This document shows positions 26,234 through 35,333 of a stretch of DNA of 64,000 bases, piece after piece. The first letter of the stretch is position 1; each line of letters begins with the position of its first letter. The notes below the pieces were generated by a model. That model searched no databases, was not told the origin of the DNA, and saw only the letters and a list, made by a program, of their open reading frames with translations. The position numbers were made by a program, and so were the translations under genes. Source of the stretch: Pseudarthrobacter psychrotolerans. GTDB taxonomy: Bacteria; Actinomycetota; Actinomycetes; Actinomycetales; Micrococcaceae. The DNA lies in the NCBI RefSeq assembly GCF_009911795.1, contig NZ_CP047898.1, forward strand, positions 3,038,001-3,102,000. Direction: 5' to 3'.

Positions 26234-27229
26234 ATGACTGCACCATCGGTACACCTCGGCGACGGCCTCAACGTCAGCCCCCTCGGCTTCGGCGGCATGG
26301 CCCTCACTCCGGTCTACGGCGAGGTTGACCCGCGCGAGGCCCTCAAAACCCTGCATCATGCGGTGGATGCCGGCGTCAGCTTCATTGACACCGCGGACAT
26401 CTACGGCGGAGGCAGCAACGAGCAACTCATCGCGCAACTGCTCAAGGAGCGCCGGGGCGAAGTGCAGCTCGCCACCAAGTTTTCCCTGGTGGGCTCACAT
26501 GCTGATGGCTACACGGATATCCGGGGAGATGCCGCCTACATCCGGCAGGCCGTCGACGCCAGCCTGAAGCGGCTTGGCACGGACGTGATTGACCTCTACT
26601 ACATGCACCGCCGTGACCTCCGCGTTCCGATTGTGGAAACCGTGGAGGCCATGGCGGGGCTGGTGCAGCAGGGCAAGGTCAAACACCTTGGCCTGTCAGA
26701 GGTGACCGCGCAGGAGCTGGCCGAAGCCCACTCCGTGCACCCCATCGCCGCGGTCCAAAGCGAATGGTCCATCTGGAGCCGGGACGTGGAACGCAACGTA
26801 GTTCCGGCCGCGGCCAGCCTGGGCGTGGGCTTTGTGCCGTATTCGCCACTGGGCCGGGGATTCCTCACCGGCACGGTGGACGCTTCAAGCCTGGGAGCCA
26901 ACGACTTCCGACGCCGGATCCCGCGGTTCGCCGCGGACGCCTTTGACGCGAACCAGGAAGTCGTGGCCACCGTGCGGACGGTCGCCGCCGAGCTGGCCGC
27001 GACGCCCGCCCAGGTTGCACTTGCGTGGCTGCTGGAACAGGGTAAGCGACTCGGACTGGCCGTGGTCCCCATCCCCGGCACGCGCAAAACCCACCGGATC
27101 GACGAAAACCTGGGCGCACTGTCCCTGGACCTGACCCCGGCGCAACTGGAGGCGCTGGACCAGGCCGCGGACGCCGTCGTCGGCTCCCGCTCGGCGGACC
27201 CCAGCTGGGTGTCCCAGGGCCGTGAATAA
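26234..27229 (+). CDS. Aldo/keto reductase
   Basis: A 331-residue NAD(P)H-dependent oxidoreductase with the AKR barrel. The catalytic tetrad is visible as FIDTADIYGGGSNE (Asp, Tyr), LATKFSL (Lys) and YYMHRRDLRVPI (His). GVGFVPYSPLGRGFLTG and the C-terminal IPGTRKTHRIDENLGA bind the cofactor. It resembles the YajO/AKR13-like group. The ATG at 26234 has GGAGAG about 6 bases upstream; a longer frame to 26147 overlaps the kinase and is less likely. It is followed closely by the MBL gene. Confidence 0.85.
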   Translation: MTAPSVHLGDGLNVSPLGFGGMALTPVYGEVDPREALKTLHHAVDAGVSFIDTADIYGGGSNEQLIAQLLKERRGEVQLATKFSLVGSHADGYTDIRGDAAYIRQAVDASLKRLGTDVIDLYYMHRRDLRVPIVETVEAMAGLVQQGKVKHLGLSEVTAQELAEAHSVHPIAAVQSEWSIWSRDVERNVVPAAASLGVGFVPYSPLGRGFLTGTVDASSLGANDFRRRIPRFAADAFDANQEVVATVRTVAAELAATPAQVALAWLLEQGKRLGLAVVPIPGTRKTHRIDENLGALSLDLTPAQLEALDQAADAVVGSRSADPSWVSQGRE

Positions 27230-27244
27230 CCAGGGCCGTGAATA
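27215..27244. repeat. 14-bp direct repeat at the AKR/MBL junction
   Basis: CAGGGCCGTGAATA occurs at 27215-27228 and 27231-27244. The first copy contains the AKR stop, and the second lies just before the MBL start. It is probably a short tandem duplication that created the present gap. Confidence 0.55.
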
Positions 27245-27255
27245 GACTGAAGCCC

Positions 27256-27906
27256 ATGGACACGCTCATTCGCGACCTACGCGACATCACCATCCGCAGC
27301 ATCTCCGTCAGCGAGATGAACAACAACGTGTATCTGCTGACCGCGAAGGCCAGCGGTGCACAGCTGCTGATCGATGCCGCGGACGATCTTCCGGCCATCC
27401 AGGCAATGCTGGCGGACTCAGCCGCGGATACTGCGGCTGAACCGAGGCTGGCACTCATCGCCACCACGCACCAGCACTGGGACCACGTCCGCGCACTGCC
27501 GGCGTTGGTGGAAGCGACCGGCGCACCCACAGCGGCTGGAGCGGACGACGCCGAGGCGCTGCCAGTACCCGTGGACCGGACCCTGGAGCACGGGGACACC
27601 TGCGCCGTGGACGGCTTCGAGCTCACCGCCGTGCACCTGCGCGGCCACACCCCGGGATCCATCGCATTTGTGTACCAGGACCCGGAGGGGCCTGCCCATA
27701 TTTTCAGCGGCGACTCGTTGTTTCCGGGCGGCGTGGGCAACACCCAGAAGGATCCGGCGCGGTTCACGTCCCTGCTGGACGACGTCACCGCGCGGTTGTT
27801 CGAGGCCTACCCGGACGACACCGTGGTGCACCCGGGCCATGCCAGCCCCACCACCCTTGGCGCGGAACGCCCGCATCTCGAGGAGTGGCGCGCCCGCGGC
27901 TGGTAG
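27256..27906 (+). CDS. MBL-fold metallo-hydrolase (glyoxalase II-like)
   Basis: A protein of about 216 residues with the metallo-beta-lactamase fold. The metal motif is TTHQHWDHVRALP, where the usual HxHxDH has an extra W variant (HQHWDH). HLRGHTPGS, FSGDSLF and HPGHASP supply the other metal ligands. Glyoxalase II-type hydrolases cut thioesters; the substrate is unknown here. An in-frame GTG at 27238 lies in the duplicated junction, so I prefer ATG 27256. A perfect-looking hairpin follows at 27916. Confidence 0.8.
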   Translation: MDTLIRDLRDITIRSISVSEMNNNVYLLTAKASGAQLLIDAADDLPAIQAMLADSAADTAAEPRLALIATTHQHWDHVRALPALVEATGAPTAAGADDAEALPVPVDRTLEHGDTCAVDGFELTAVHLRGHTPGSIAFVYQDPEGPAHIFSGDSLFPGGVGNTQKDPARFTSLLDDVTARLFEAYPDDTVVHPGHASPTTLGAERPHLEEWRARGW

Positions 27907-27915
27907 GGCTTAACT

Positions 27916-27977
27916 CATCGAGTGCTCCGTAACTGCCGTTATGAGCCTTCTAAACGGCGGTTACGGAGCACTCGATG
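27916..27977. terminator. Long palindrome between convergent MBL and helicase genes
   Basis: Arms 27916-27940 and 27953-27977 pair over 25 bases with one mismatch (T/C, a G-U pair in RNA), around a 12-base loop. Outer TTAAC/GTTAA bases extend it. It lies between two convergent genes and can serve both as a terminator. There is a similar long palindrome after other gene pairs in this window. Confidence 0.7.
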
Positions 27978-27990
27978 GTGTTAAAGGACC

Positions 27991-29931
27991 CTAGCGGCTG
28001 CGGCGTTCGTTCGAGGCCGGAGCCGACGCGCGGCGGGGACCGCTGCGTGCCGGACGGCCGCTGCCGCCACCGTTACCGGCGTACGAGCCACCGGACGTGC
28101 CGCCGGTGTTGGAGGACCAAACAGCCTTGTTGCCGGCGTTGCCGCCGTTGCCCGAGTTGCCGCCGTTGCCGGAGTTACCCGTTGAAGCACCGGCGCGCTG
28201 GCCGGATCCACCCGTACGTGCACCGGCACCGGCGCCCGCAGTGCGGGCTCCGGCGGCGCGCTGGCCCGTTGCCGGACGTCCGCCGCGCTGTCCACCGGTG
28301 CCAGCCGGGCGGCCCGTGCCGCCACGGGGAGCATCGCTGCGGGTAACGCGTGAATCAGAACGGCCGTCTGAACCGCGGCCAGCCGCTGCACGGCCACCTG
28401 CTGCGGGGACGTCGTTGCGGTGCGTGGAGCCTGTGGCGCCTTGGCCGCGGGAATTGCGGCGAGCAGCAGCTGCTGCAATGGCGCGGTCCTCGTTCTGCTC
28501 GGCTACACGGTCAAATGCTGCCCGTGCCTCGGTGCGGCCTTCGTAGGCAACAGCGCGGCGCTCGGCGCGGGGAAGATCGGTGCGGGTCGGCTCAGCGGAG
28601 ACGCGTCCACGTCCGCCACGGCCTCCACGGCCACCGGCGGTGGGGCCTTCCTGGCTGCGACGGGCGCGCTTGCGCTCGGCGTTGGCACCCGTGGAGGTGC
28701 CGCCACCCTGCTGTGCGGACTTCTTGGCCAGAAGAGCGGCGCGGGTGCGCGGATCGATCTTGTCAGCCATTTCGCCCACGAGCTCAGCAACCAGCGGGGA
28801 ATTGGCGGTAACGCGCTCGAAGTTAACATCCACGCCGGCAGCCTTCATCAGCTTCTTGACGTCAGACTGCTGCTCCGGGAGGGTCAGCGTGACAACAGTG
28901 CCGTCCGAACCTGCGCGGGCCGTACGGCCTGAGCGGTGGAGGTACGCCTTGTGCTCTGTGGGCGGATCCACGTGGATCACCAGTTCGACGTCGTCCACGT
29001 GGACGCCGCGGGCTGCGACGTCGGTGGCCACCAGGACGCGGACGTCACCGGAGGAAAACTCGGCCAGGTTGCGGTCACGGGCGTTCTGCGAGAGGTTGCC
29101 GTGCAGATCGACGGCGGGGATCCCGGCGTCGGTCAGGGTCTTGGCCAGCTTGCGGGCGTGGTGCTTGGTCCGCATGAAGAGGACGCGGCGGCCGGCACCG
29201 GAAGCGAGCTCGAAGATCAGCTGCTTCTTGACGGTCTGGTCGTTGACCACCAGGACGTGGTGCTCCATGGTGGTCACGGCGGCCTGTGATTCGTCCACGG
29301 CGTGGGTCAGCGGGTTGGACAGGTAACGCTGGACGATCTTGTCCACGCCGTTGTCCAGGGTGGCCGAGAACAGCAGGCGCTGGCCCTGGCTGGGGGTCAT
29401 GTCCATGAGCTTCTTGACCACCGGGAGGAAGCCGAGGTCGGCCATGTGGTCGGCCTCGTCCAGCACGGTGATCTCGACGCCTTCGAGGGTCAGGATACGC
29501 TGGCGGATCAGGTCCTCCAGGCGGCCCGGGCAGGCGATGACAATATCGACGCCGGCGCGCAGGGCCTTTTCCTGGCGTGCCTGGGAGATGCCGCCGTAGA
29601 TCACGGTGGTGGTCAGGCCCATGGCCTTGGCCATCGGCTCGATGGTGGCGTTGATCTGGGTGGCGAGCTCGCGGGTCGGGGCGAGGACCAGGCCCATGGG
29701 GCGGCCGGGCTTGCGGAAGTGCTTGGCTTCCCGCTCAGCGAGTCGTGCTACAAGCGGGATGGCGAAAGCGATGGTCTTGCCGGAGCCGGTGCGGCCGCGG
29801 CCCAGGACGTCGCGTCCGGCCAGGGTGTCCGGGAGGGTCTTGACCTGGATGGGGAACGGCTCAACAATTCCCTGGGCTGTGAGGGTGTCGGCAAGTTCTT
29901 TGGGCGTGCCGAGGGCAGCAAAAGTAGTCAT
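27991..29931 (-). CDS. DEAD-box RNA helicase with disordered Arg/Gly C-terminus
   Basis: A 646-residue ATP-dependent RNA helicase. The Q motif is EPFPIQVKTLP, motif I is GRTGSGKT, motif II is LDEADHMADLG, motif III is FSATLD, and motif VI is HRSGRTARAG. From about residue 420 the sequence becomes rich in Arg, Gly and Asn (GNSGNGGNSGNGGNAGNK and similar), an RNA-binding low-complexity tail. Such helicases unwind RNA during ribosome assembly, cold response or decay. A structured terminator-like leader (30104-30153) lies about 170 bases upstream of the start and may make the gene autoregulated. Confidence 0.9.
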   Translation of the reverse strand: MTTFAALGTPKELADTLTAQGIVEPFPIQVKTLPDTLAGRDVLGRGRTGSGKTIAFAIPLVARLAEREAKHFRKPGRPMGLVLAPTRELATQINATIEPMAKAMGLTTTVIYGGISQARQEKALRAGVDIVIACPGRLEDLIRQRILTLEGVEITVLDEADHMADLGFLPVVKKLMDMTPSQGQRLLFSATLDNGVDKIVQRYLSNPLTHAVDESQAAVTTMEHHVLVVNDQTVKKQLIFELASGAGRRVLFMRTKHHARKLAKTLTDAGIPAVDLHGNLSQNARDRNLAEFSSGDVRVLVATDVAARGVHVDDVELVIHVDPPTEHKAYLHRSGRTARAGSDGTVVTLTLPEQQSDVKKLMKAAGVDVNFERVTANSPLVAELVGEMADKIDPRTRAALLAKKSAQQGGGTSTGANAERKRARRSQEGPTAGGRGGRGGRGRVSAEPTRTDLPRAERRAVAYEGRTEARAAFDRVAEQNEDRAIAAAAARRNSRGQGATGSTHRNDVPAAGGRAAAGRGSDGRSDSRVTRSDAPRGGTGRPAGTGGQRGGRPATGQRAAGARTAGAGAGARTGGSGQRAGASTGNSGNGGNSGNGGNAGNKAVWSSNTGGTSGGSYAGNGGGSGRPARSGPRRASAPASNERRSR

Positions 29932-30103
29932 ATATTCAAGGTCTTTCAGGCGGTATCCATGCGGATATCGGCCCCCGATGCCGGTTGGCTCAAGGGTTTC
30001 GCCGAAGAAAAGTCAGGTGATCAACCGTGCTGCTGCCCGATTCAGGGCGGCGGCTGGGACCAAATGGAACGCGTTCATCGACGCAGGATGTGCCTCTCAC
30101 ATG

Positions 30104-30153
30104 AAAAAACCCGCTTCCCAAATAAAGGGACTCCGATTTACGGAGCAAGCGGG
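30104..30153 (-). promoter_or_regulatory. Three-way-junction terminator-like leader before the helicase
   Basis: On the minus strand, reading toward the helicase gene, an outer stem (7 bp, arms 30147-30153 and 30110-30116) encloses two hairpins: CTCCG/CGGAG (30141-30145 and 30131-30135) and a 3-4 bp CCC/GGG hairpin (30117-30119, 30127-30129). Six T residues (30104-30109) follow directly. This is the shape of an intrinsic terminator built on a junction, as in attenuators. It lies about 170 bases before the start codon, so the helicase may be controlled by premature termination. Confidence 0.6.
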
Positions 30154-30336
30154 CATCACTGCACATCAAGTCCCATAAGCGTACCATCCCCCGTCGTCGG
30201 CCTCCGATTCGCCCCAAGTGACTGGCATTTAACGTCGCCAAAGCGCGGAATGACGACATTAACTGCGAGTCAGTCGGGGTGAGGCGCACCGTGCTGGACG
30301 TTGCCTTTGAGGACCCGGCAGGCGCAGGCTTGAGGC

Positions 30337-31062
30337 ATGACTGAACAGGGTGCAGACCACCACCACACAACGGACGACGGCGGCACCCGGCCTGGGGACG
30401 AACCGCAGCGCAGTGCCGCCGAGGCGTGGGACGAAAGGTACCGGAGCAAGCCGAAATTCTGGAGCGGCAAGCCAAACGCCCAGCTGCTGCGCGAAGGCGC
30501 GGGACTGAGGCCGGGCAAGGCCCTGGACCTGGGCTGCGGCGAGGGTGCCGACGCCATCTGGCTCGCCCAGCAGGGCTGGACCGTCACCGCCGTCGACGTT
30601 TCCGGCGTCGCCCTGGACCGGGCGCTGGTCCACGAAAAAGCTGCCCTGGACCGTGAGAGCGTGCACGCCGAGGGAGCCGGTGAAATTCCCAGCCGCATCC
30701 GCTGGGAACAGTGCGACCTGGAGGAGTGGCAGCCCACGGCAACCTTCGATCTGGTGTCCTCCCAGTTCCTGCACTCCCCGCATCTGGCGTGGCAGGGCCC
30801 CCTGCGGACGGCGGCTTTGGCGGTCAAGCCGGGCGGAACCCTGCTGATCGTGGGCCATCATCCGGACCACCTGCCGCCGTGGGGAAACCACACCAGGCCG
30901 GAGATGTTCTACACCCCGGCGCAGCTCGTGGCGGAGCTCGGCCTGGACTCGCCGCAATGGCAGCTGGAGGTCAACACCACGCGCGAGCGCCCGGCGTCCG
31001 GTCCGGACGGCGAGGTGGCCATCATTGGCGACACCGTGCTCCGCGCCACCCGCCTGGCGTGA
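30337..31062 (+). CDS. Class I SAM-dependent methyltransferase
   Basis: A 241-residue methyltransferase. Motif I is ALDLGCGEGADAIWLAQQGW, motif II TAVDVSGVALDRA with the acidic residue, and FDLVSSQFLHSP is the motif IV region. The substrate cannot be inferred. It resembles the thiopurine/small-molecule methyltransferase-like group. The start follows a 405-base intergenic gap that holds the leader of the helicase gene and an inverted repeat near 30240. A palindromic terminator follows at 31063-31120. Confidence 0.85.
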   Translation: MTEQGADHHHTTDDGGTRPGDEPQRSAAEAWDERYRSKPKFWSGKPNAQLLREGAGLRPGKALDLGCGEGADAIWLAQQGWTVTAVDVSGVALDRALVHEKAALDRESVHAEGAGEIPSRIRWEQCDLEEWQPTATFDLVSSQFLHSPHLAWQGPLRTAALAVKPGGTLLIVGHHPDHLPPWGNHTRPEMFYTPAQLVAELGLDSPQWQLEVNTTRERPASGPDGEVAIIGDTVLRATRLA

Positions 31063-31120
31063 TTTTTTGTCCAGATAAGGGGGATTCGCCAGGCATTGGA
31101 CGGCATTATCTGGTCAAAAA
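31063..31120. terminator. Long-loop inverted repeat between convergent genes
   Basis: TTTTTTGTCCAGATAA (31063-31078) pairs, with a mismatch, to TTATCTGGTCAAAAA (31106-31120). The loop is about 27 bases. It starts one base after the methyltransferase stop and lies before the convergent MFS gene, with T-rich tracts outward on both strands. Confidence 0.6.
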
Positions 31121-31128
31121 CTCCGGGG

Positions 31129-32511
31129 TTAGCGCGAAACCCGCGGCGCCACCGCAACCGCGGCGACGGCCACCACCGCCGTCAGTGCGAAAACCCCCGC
31201 GAACGATTCCGCCGTCGTCGTAAATGCCGCGAACACGATGCCCGTGGCGGCGAGCGCCAGCGCCCCGCCCAGCGAGTCCGAGATGGACATCGCCGAGCTG
31301 TTGAAGCCCTCGTTTTCCTTCGTGGACATGGCGAGTGTCATTACGCTGAGCCGCGGATAGAGCAGCCCCATGCCGCCGCCGGCGAAGAGCCAGCCGGCAA
31401 TCGCGACTACGGCAGGCCAGTGGAGCGCCGACGTCGCCAACGTGAGGATGATGGCTCCGAGCACCAGCGCTGAGCCAATACGCACCGCCACCCGGTGCTG
31501 CAGCCGGGCACCGAGGCGGCCCTGGATCGCGGCAGCGGCTGCCCACGACAACGCGCCTCCCGTTAGTGCCAGGCCGGCCAACGTCGGCGGGAACTTGTAC
31601 TCCTCGATCAGCAGGTACGGGAGGTAGACCTCGGCGCCGAAGAACGCGGCAGACGCCAGGCCGCGGGTCAGGATCACGCTGGGCAGGCCGCGGCGCGCGA
31701 GCAGTGTTCCGCGCGGTACCAGCGGCCGCACGGCTACGAGGGCGATCACGACGGCGGCCGCCGCCACGAGTGCCGGACCTGCGGGAACACCCTCGATAGT
31801 GACTTTCGAGGAGAGGTTCAGCCCCAGCACAGCGAGCGCGGCGAGCGCCGCCCAGGCCAGCCGGCCGAGCGCCCAGGGCGGGATTGCGGCCTGCTCAGCC
31901 GGCCGGTCGATGCCGCGGAGCACGGGAACGATCATCACCACGGCGGGCACTACCAGCCCCACTACGCCCAGGAACACCCAGTGCCAGCTCAGGACCTCCG
32001 CCACGATGCCGGCCGCGAACGGGCCCACCAGGGACGGGATGACCCACGCGGCGGAGAATGCAGCGAAGATCCCGGGGTGCAGGACGGCCGGGTAGACGCG
32101 GGCCACCACCACGTAGAGCGAAACCGTCAGCGCACCGCCGCCGAGGCCCTGCACCAGGCGGCCGGCAACCATCATGGGCATCGACACCGCTGTGCCCGCG
32201 ATGATCAGGCCCAGCACGAAAAAGGCAACGGAGGCATAGAGCGGGACGGTTGGGCCGCGGCGGTCCGACCAGTTTCCGGCCGCCACCATGCCGATCACGC
32301 CGGTGGCCAGCGGACCGGCGAAGGCCAGCGCGTACAGGCTGGCGCCGTCGAGCTCGCGGCTGACGACGGGCATGATGGTGGTCACCGCGAGGGATTCGAA
32401 GGCCGCCAGGAACACCAGGGCACACGCGCCGATGGTCACCCACAGGTAGGGGCGCTGCAGGATCCCGGCCGTGGGGGCGGGATGCGTAGCCGGCCGGGCG
32501 GAATCGTGCAT
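31129..32511 (-). CDS. MFS transporter, drug:H+ antiporter-like
   Basis: A 460-residue major facilitator protein with about 14 hydrophobic helices, beginning with RPYLWVTIGACALVFLAAFE. GNWSDRRGPTVPLYAS is the loop 2-3 motif (DRxGR-like) and LVQGLGGGALTVSLYVVV is the antiporter motif C-like part. It resembles the 14-helix EmrB/QacA-like family. The substrate is unknown. The C-terminus ends with AVAVAPRVSR. Its stop lies near the long palindrome. The next MFS gene is one base away on the same strand, so the two are probably co-transcribed. Confidence 0.8.
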   Translation of the reverse strand: MHDSARPATHPAPTAGILQRPYLWVTIGACALVFLAAFESLAVTTIMPVVSRELDGASLYALAFAGPLATGVIGMVAAGNWSDRRGPTVPLYASVAFFVLGLIIAGTAVSMPMMVAGRLVQGLGGGALTVSLYVVVARVYPAVLHPGIFAAFSAAWVIPSLVGPFAAGIVAEVLSWHWVFLGVVGLVVPAVVMIVPVLRGIDRPAEQAAIPPWALGRLAWAALAALAVLGLNLSSKVTIEGVPAGPALVAAAAVVIALVAVRPLVPRGTLLARRGLPSVILTRGLASAAFFGAEVYLPYLLIEEYKFPPTLAGLALTGGALSWAAAAAIQGRLGARLQHRVAVRIGSALVLGAIILTLATSALHWPAVVAIAGWLFAGGGMGLLYPRLSVMTLAMSTKENEGFNSSAMSISDSLGGALALAATGIVFAAFTTTAESFAGVFALTAVVAVAAVAVAPRVSR

Positions 32512-32512
32512 G

Positions 32513-33886
32513 TTATCGGCGCGGCTGGGTTGCGTCGCCGATGTAGCGGTTCCGGCCCGCGCGGTAACCGAATACAGCGGCCAGTGAGCCCACTACCAGG
32601 AACAGCACCCCGGCGGCCGTGAACGATCCCGTGGCCTGGTGCAGCTGCCCCACCATCAGCGTGCCGGTGGAACCCAGCCCGTAGCCCACGCCCTGCATCA
32701 TCCCGGACAGGTGCGCGGCGGTGTGCCCGTCGCGGGTCCGCAGCATGATCATGGTCAGGGCCACCGCGGTGAGGCTTCCCTGCCCAAGGCCCAGCAGCGA
32801 GGTCCACACCCAGATGAGCTCCAGGGGTCCGAAGATGCTGAGGGCGAACCCGCCGCCGGTCATCAGCGCCACCACGACAGCGATGGCCCGCTGGTCACGG
32901 AACCTCGCCGCCAGTGCCGGGGCAAACAGCGAGCCCAGCATCTGGAGCACGATCGAAACAGAGACCATCAGGCCGGCGGTCCCGCCGTCAATGCCGCGCT
33001 CCCGCAGGATCGGCGCCAGCCAGGCAAAGACGCTGAAGGACATCATGGCCTGCAGCACCATAAAGATGGTCACCTGCCACGCCACCGCCGAACGCCACAC
33101 GTTGACGCCGAGGTGGCCGGCCTGGTGCCGGACGGGGTGCTGGCGCAGCGCCACCGGCAGGAACAGCAAAAGTACGACGGCGGCAGGAACCGCCCAGAAC
33201 CACAGCGCCGAGGTCCACTCCCCCGTCGCCGAGAAGACGGGGTAGGTAAAGCCGGCACCGAGGGCGGCCGAGGCGCAGATCGCCGTGGTGTACAGCCCGC
33301 CCATAAGGCCCAGCCGGTGCGGGAAATCACGCTTCACGAGGCCTGGCAGCAGCACGTTGCACAGCGCGATGGCGGCACCGCAGGCAGCAGTTCCCGCCAG
33401 CAAGGTTGGGAGGTGGCCGGCCCCGGGCACCAGGCCGCCGATGTCCGCGGGACGCAGCAGCAGCCCTGCCGTGAGTACGGCCATGGCGCCGAGCAGGACG
33501 CGTTCGGCGCCAAACCGCCGGGCCAGGACGGGCGCCAGCGGCGCGAAGACACCCAGGAGCGTGACAGGAGCGGTAGTGAGCACCACAACGGCCCAGCCCG
33601 GCAGGCCGGCGTCGGACGTGATCTCCGGAAGAACCGCGGCGAAACTGGAGAAAACGGTGCGCAGGTTCAGCCCGATAAGCACCAGGCAGAGGCCCAGATA
33701 GGCCAGGGCCCGCCGGCTGCTCTGCGGGCTCTCCGGGCCGCCGCCCGACTGGCCCGGAAGGCGCGTTGGGGCGGCTGGGGGGATGTCGTCGATTTCGGCG
33801 TCGATCAGCAGTCCAGGCACTTCAACGTTGTCAGCACGGGTCACGGGACCCATTCTGTCATTGCGCCCGCTCATGGCCTGCTTCAT
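32513..33886 (-). CDS. MFS transporter, CynX/NimT-like
   Basis: A protein of about 457 residues of the CynX/NimT-type MFS group. ALAYLGLCLVLIGLNLRTVF and the conserved GGLYTTAICASAALGAG, WLAPILRERGIDGGTAGLM segments support the family. It has about 12 helices, with a 60-residue hydrophilic N-terminus. Members import cyanate or export nitroimidazole-like compounds, so the substrate is open. In-frame starts are at 33886, 33874 and 33853. The stop is one base from the start of the second MFS gene. Confidence 0.75.
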   Translation of the reverse strand: MKQAMSGRNDRMGPVTRADNVEVPGLLIDAEIDDIPPAAPTRLPGQSGGGPESPQSSRRALAYLGLCLVLIGLNLRTVFSSFAAVLPEITSDAGLPGWAVVVLTTAPVTLLGVFAPLAPVLARRFGAERVLLGAMAVLTAGLLLRPADIGGLVPGAGHLPTLLAGTAACGAAIALCNVLLPGLVKRDFPHRLGLMGGLYTTAICASAALGAGFTYPVFSATGEWTSALWFWAVPAAVVLLLFLPVALRQHPVRHQAGHLGVNVWRSAVAWQVTIFMVLQAMMSFSVFAWLAPILRERGIDGGTAGLMVSVSIVLQMLGSLFAPALAARFRDQRAIAVVVALMTGGGFALSIFGPLELIWVWTSLLGLGQGSLTAVALTMIMLRTRDGHTAAHLSGMMQGVGYGLGSTGTLMVGQLHQATGSFTAAGVLFLVVGSLAAVFGYRAGRNRYIGDATQPRR

Positions 33887-33955
33887 CCCCACGGATCGGG
33901 CCGGCGCCGCATCAGGCGGGGCTGCGGGAGGTGCGGAAGAGCTTACGCTTGGCGC

Positions 33956-34375
33956 ATGAGCGAACAGCGACAGACTTGGCATGCCGCGCACAAGGCAACC
34001 CTGAGCAGGGGCGAACGCGCCGCCGATGTTATGCGCAACAGCATGGGCAGTTGGCGGTTCGTCGCCGGATTCATCGCTTTCATGATGGTGTGGGCTGCCC
34101 TGAACTCCTGGATTCTGACATCCCAGGCGTGGGACGCCTATCCGTACATCCTGTTGAACCTGTTCCTGTCCATGCTGGCCGGACTCCAAGGGGCAATTCT
34201 CCTCATCGCAGCCAAACGCCAGGATGCCATCGCTGCGGCCATGGCCCAGCACGACTACGACACGAACGTGAAGGCCAAGGCGGAGATCGAGCGGCTTACC
34301 ATCATCAACCACGAACAGTTGGAGATCCTGCGGGAACTGCGCGCCCTGGCTGCGGGCAAGCCGACCCGGGCCTGA
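33956..34375 (+). CDS. DUF1003 family membrane protein
   Basis: A 139-residue protein with the DUF1003 pattern: SRGERAADVMRNSMGSWRFV, a two-helix membrane hairpin (FIAFMMVWAALNSW and PYILLNLFLSMLAGLQGAIL), then LLIAAKRQDAIAAAMAQHDY and an Arg/Glu-rich tail. The function is unknown. The ATG at 33956 is the start that gives the canonical N-terminus MSEQRQTWHAAHKATLSRGE. It is divergent from the CynX-like gene and precedes trmB by 19 bases, so they may be co-transcribed. Confidence 0.85.
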   Translation: MSEQRQTWHAAHKATLSRGERAADVMRNSMGSWRFVAGFIAFMMVWAALNSWILTSQAWDAYPYILLNLFLSMLAGLQGAILLIAAKRQDAIAAAMAQHDYDTNVKAKAEIERLTIINHEQLEILRELRALAAGKPTRA

Positions 34376-34394
34376 CTCCTCTATTCTGGAAGGG

Positions 34395-35318
34395 ATGAGC
34401 GAATCCCCAGAATCTCCCCAGCCTCCGCATGTCCCGCGCCCGGTGACGCCCGGAACGCAGGCGTCCTTCGGCACTTACGGCGGCAGGCCGGTGAGCTTTG
34501 TGCGCCGCGGAACCCGCCTCCAGGGGCGCCGCCAGACGGCGTGGGAGGAGCACTCGGACCGGTGGGCGCTGGACGTTCCCCGGCACATTGCGAACACGTC
34601 GGTCCACCCGGACTACACGTTCGATGCCGAAGCCGAGTTCGGCCGCAAGGCACCGCTGATTGTGGAAATCGGTTCCGGGCTGGGCGATGCCATCTGCCAC
34701 GCCGCCGAGGAGAACCCGGACACGGACTTCCTGGCGGTGGAGGTGTACACGCCGGGCCTGGCCACCACCATCATCAAGATCAACAGCCGCGGGCTGAACA
34801 ACGTCCGGGTGGTGGAAGCCAACGCGCCCGAGGTCCTCGCCACCATGCTGCCTGCCGGTTCAGTCAGCGAGCTGTGGGTGTTCTTCCCCGATCCCTGGCA
34901 CAAGTCACGGCACCACAAACGCCGCCTCATCCAGCCGGAGTTTGCCGAACTGGCAGCACAGGCACTGACGACGGGCGGCCTGTGGCGGGTCGCCACGGAC
35001 TGGTCCAACTACGCCGTCCATGTCCGCGACGTCCTTGCGGGCTCGCCGGACTTCGAGAACCTCCACACCGGCGAGCGCCACGGACCCGAAAGCCCGCTCA
35101 CCCAGGTGTGGCAATCCGGCGTCGAAACTTTGGTGGGCGGCGCACCCGTCCGCGAAGGCCGGGCGCCGGTGAGCACCGCACACACCGGCCCCAACGAGGG
35201 CGTGGATGAAACGGGTGGCTGGGCGCCACGCTTCGAAGGCCGGATCCGCACGAGCTTCGAAGCGAAGGCCCACGAGGCCGGCCGGCTGATCTTCGACCTC
35301 TGCTACCGCCGGCGCTGA
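34395..35318 (+). CDS. trmB: tRNA (guanosine(46)-N7)-methyltransferase TrmB
   Basis: A 307-residue enzyme that makes m7G46 in tRNA with SAM. PLIVEIGSGLGDAI is the SAM-binding motif, FLAVEVYTPGLATT follows, and ELWVFFPDPWHKSRHHKRRL is the diagnostic TrmB block. An N-terminal extension of about 70 residues, rich in Pro/Arg, is common in actinobacterial TrmB. It is followed by a convergent small gene. The start at 34395 follows the DUF1003 gene by about 19 bases. Confidence 0.9.
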   Translation: MSESPESPQPPHVPRPVTPGTQASFGTYGGRPVSFVRRGTRLQGRRQTAWEEHSDRWALDVPRHIANTSVHPDYTFDAEAEFGRKAPLIVEIGSGLGDAICHAAEENPDTDFLAVEVYTPGLATTIIKINSRGLNNVRVVEANAPEVLATMLPAGSVSELWVFFPDPWHKSRHHKRRLIQPEFAELAAQALTTGGLWRVATDWSNYAVHVRDVLAGSPDFENLHTGERHGPESPLTQVWQSGVETLVGGAPVREGRAPVSTAHTGPNEGVDETGGWAPRFEGRIRTSFEAKAHEAGRLIFDLCYRRR

Positions 35319-35333
35319 GCCCCGGAAGCGGGG

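Noticed and set aside
32639-33955. Long plus-strand frame leading into the DUF1003 gene
   Set aside because: It is antisense of the CynX-like MFS gene; the family sequence starts at 33956.
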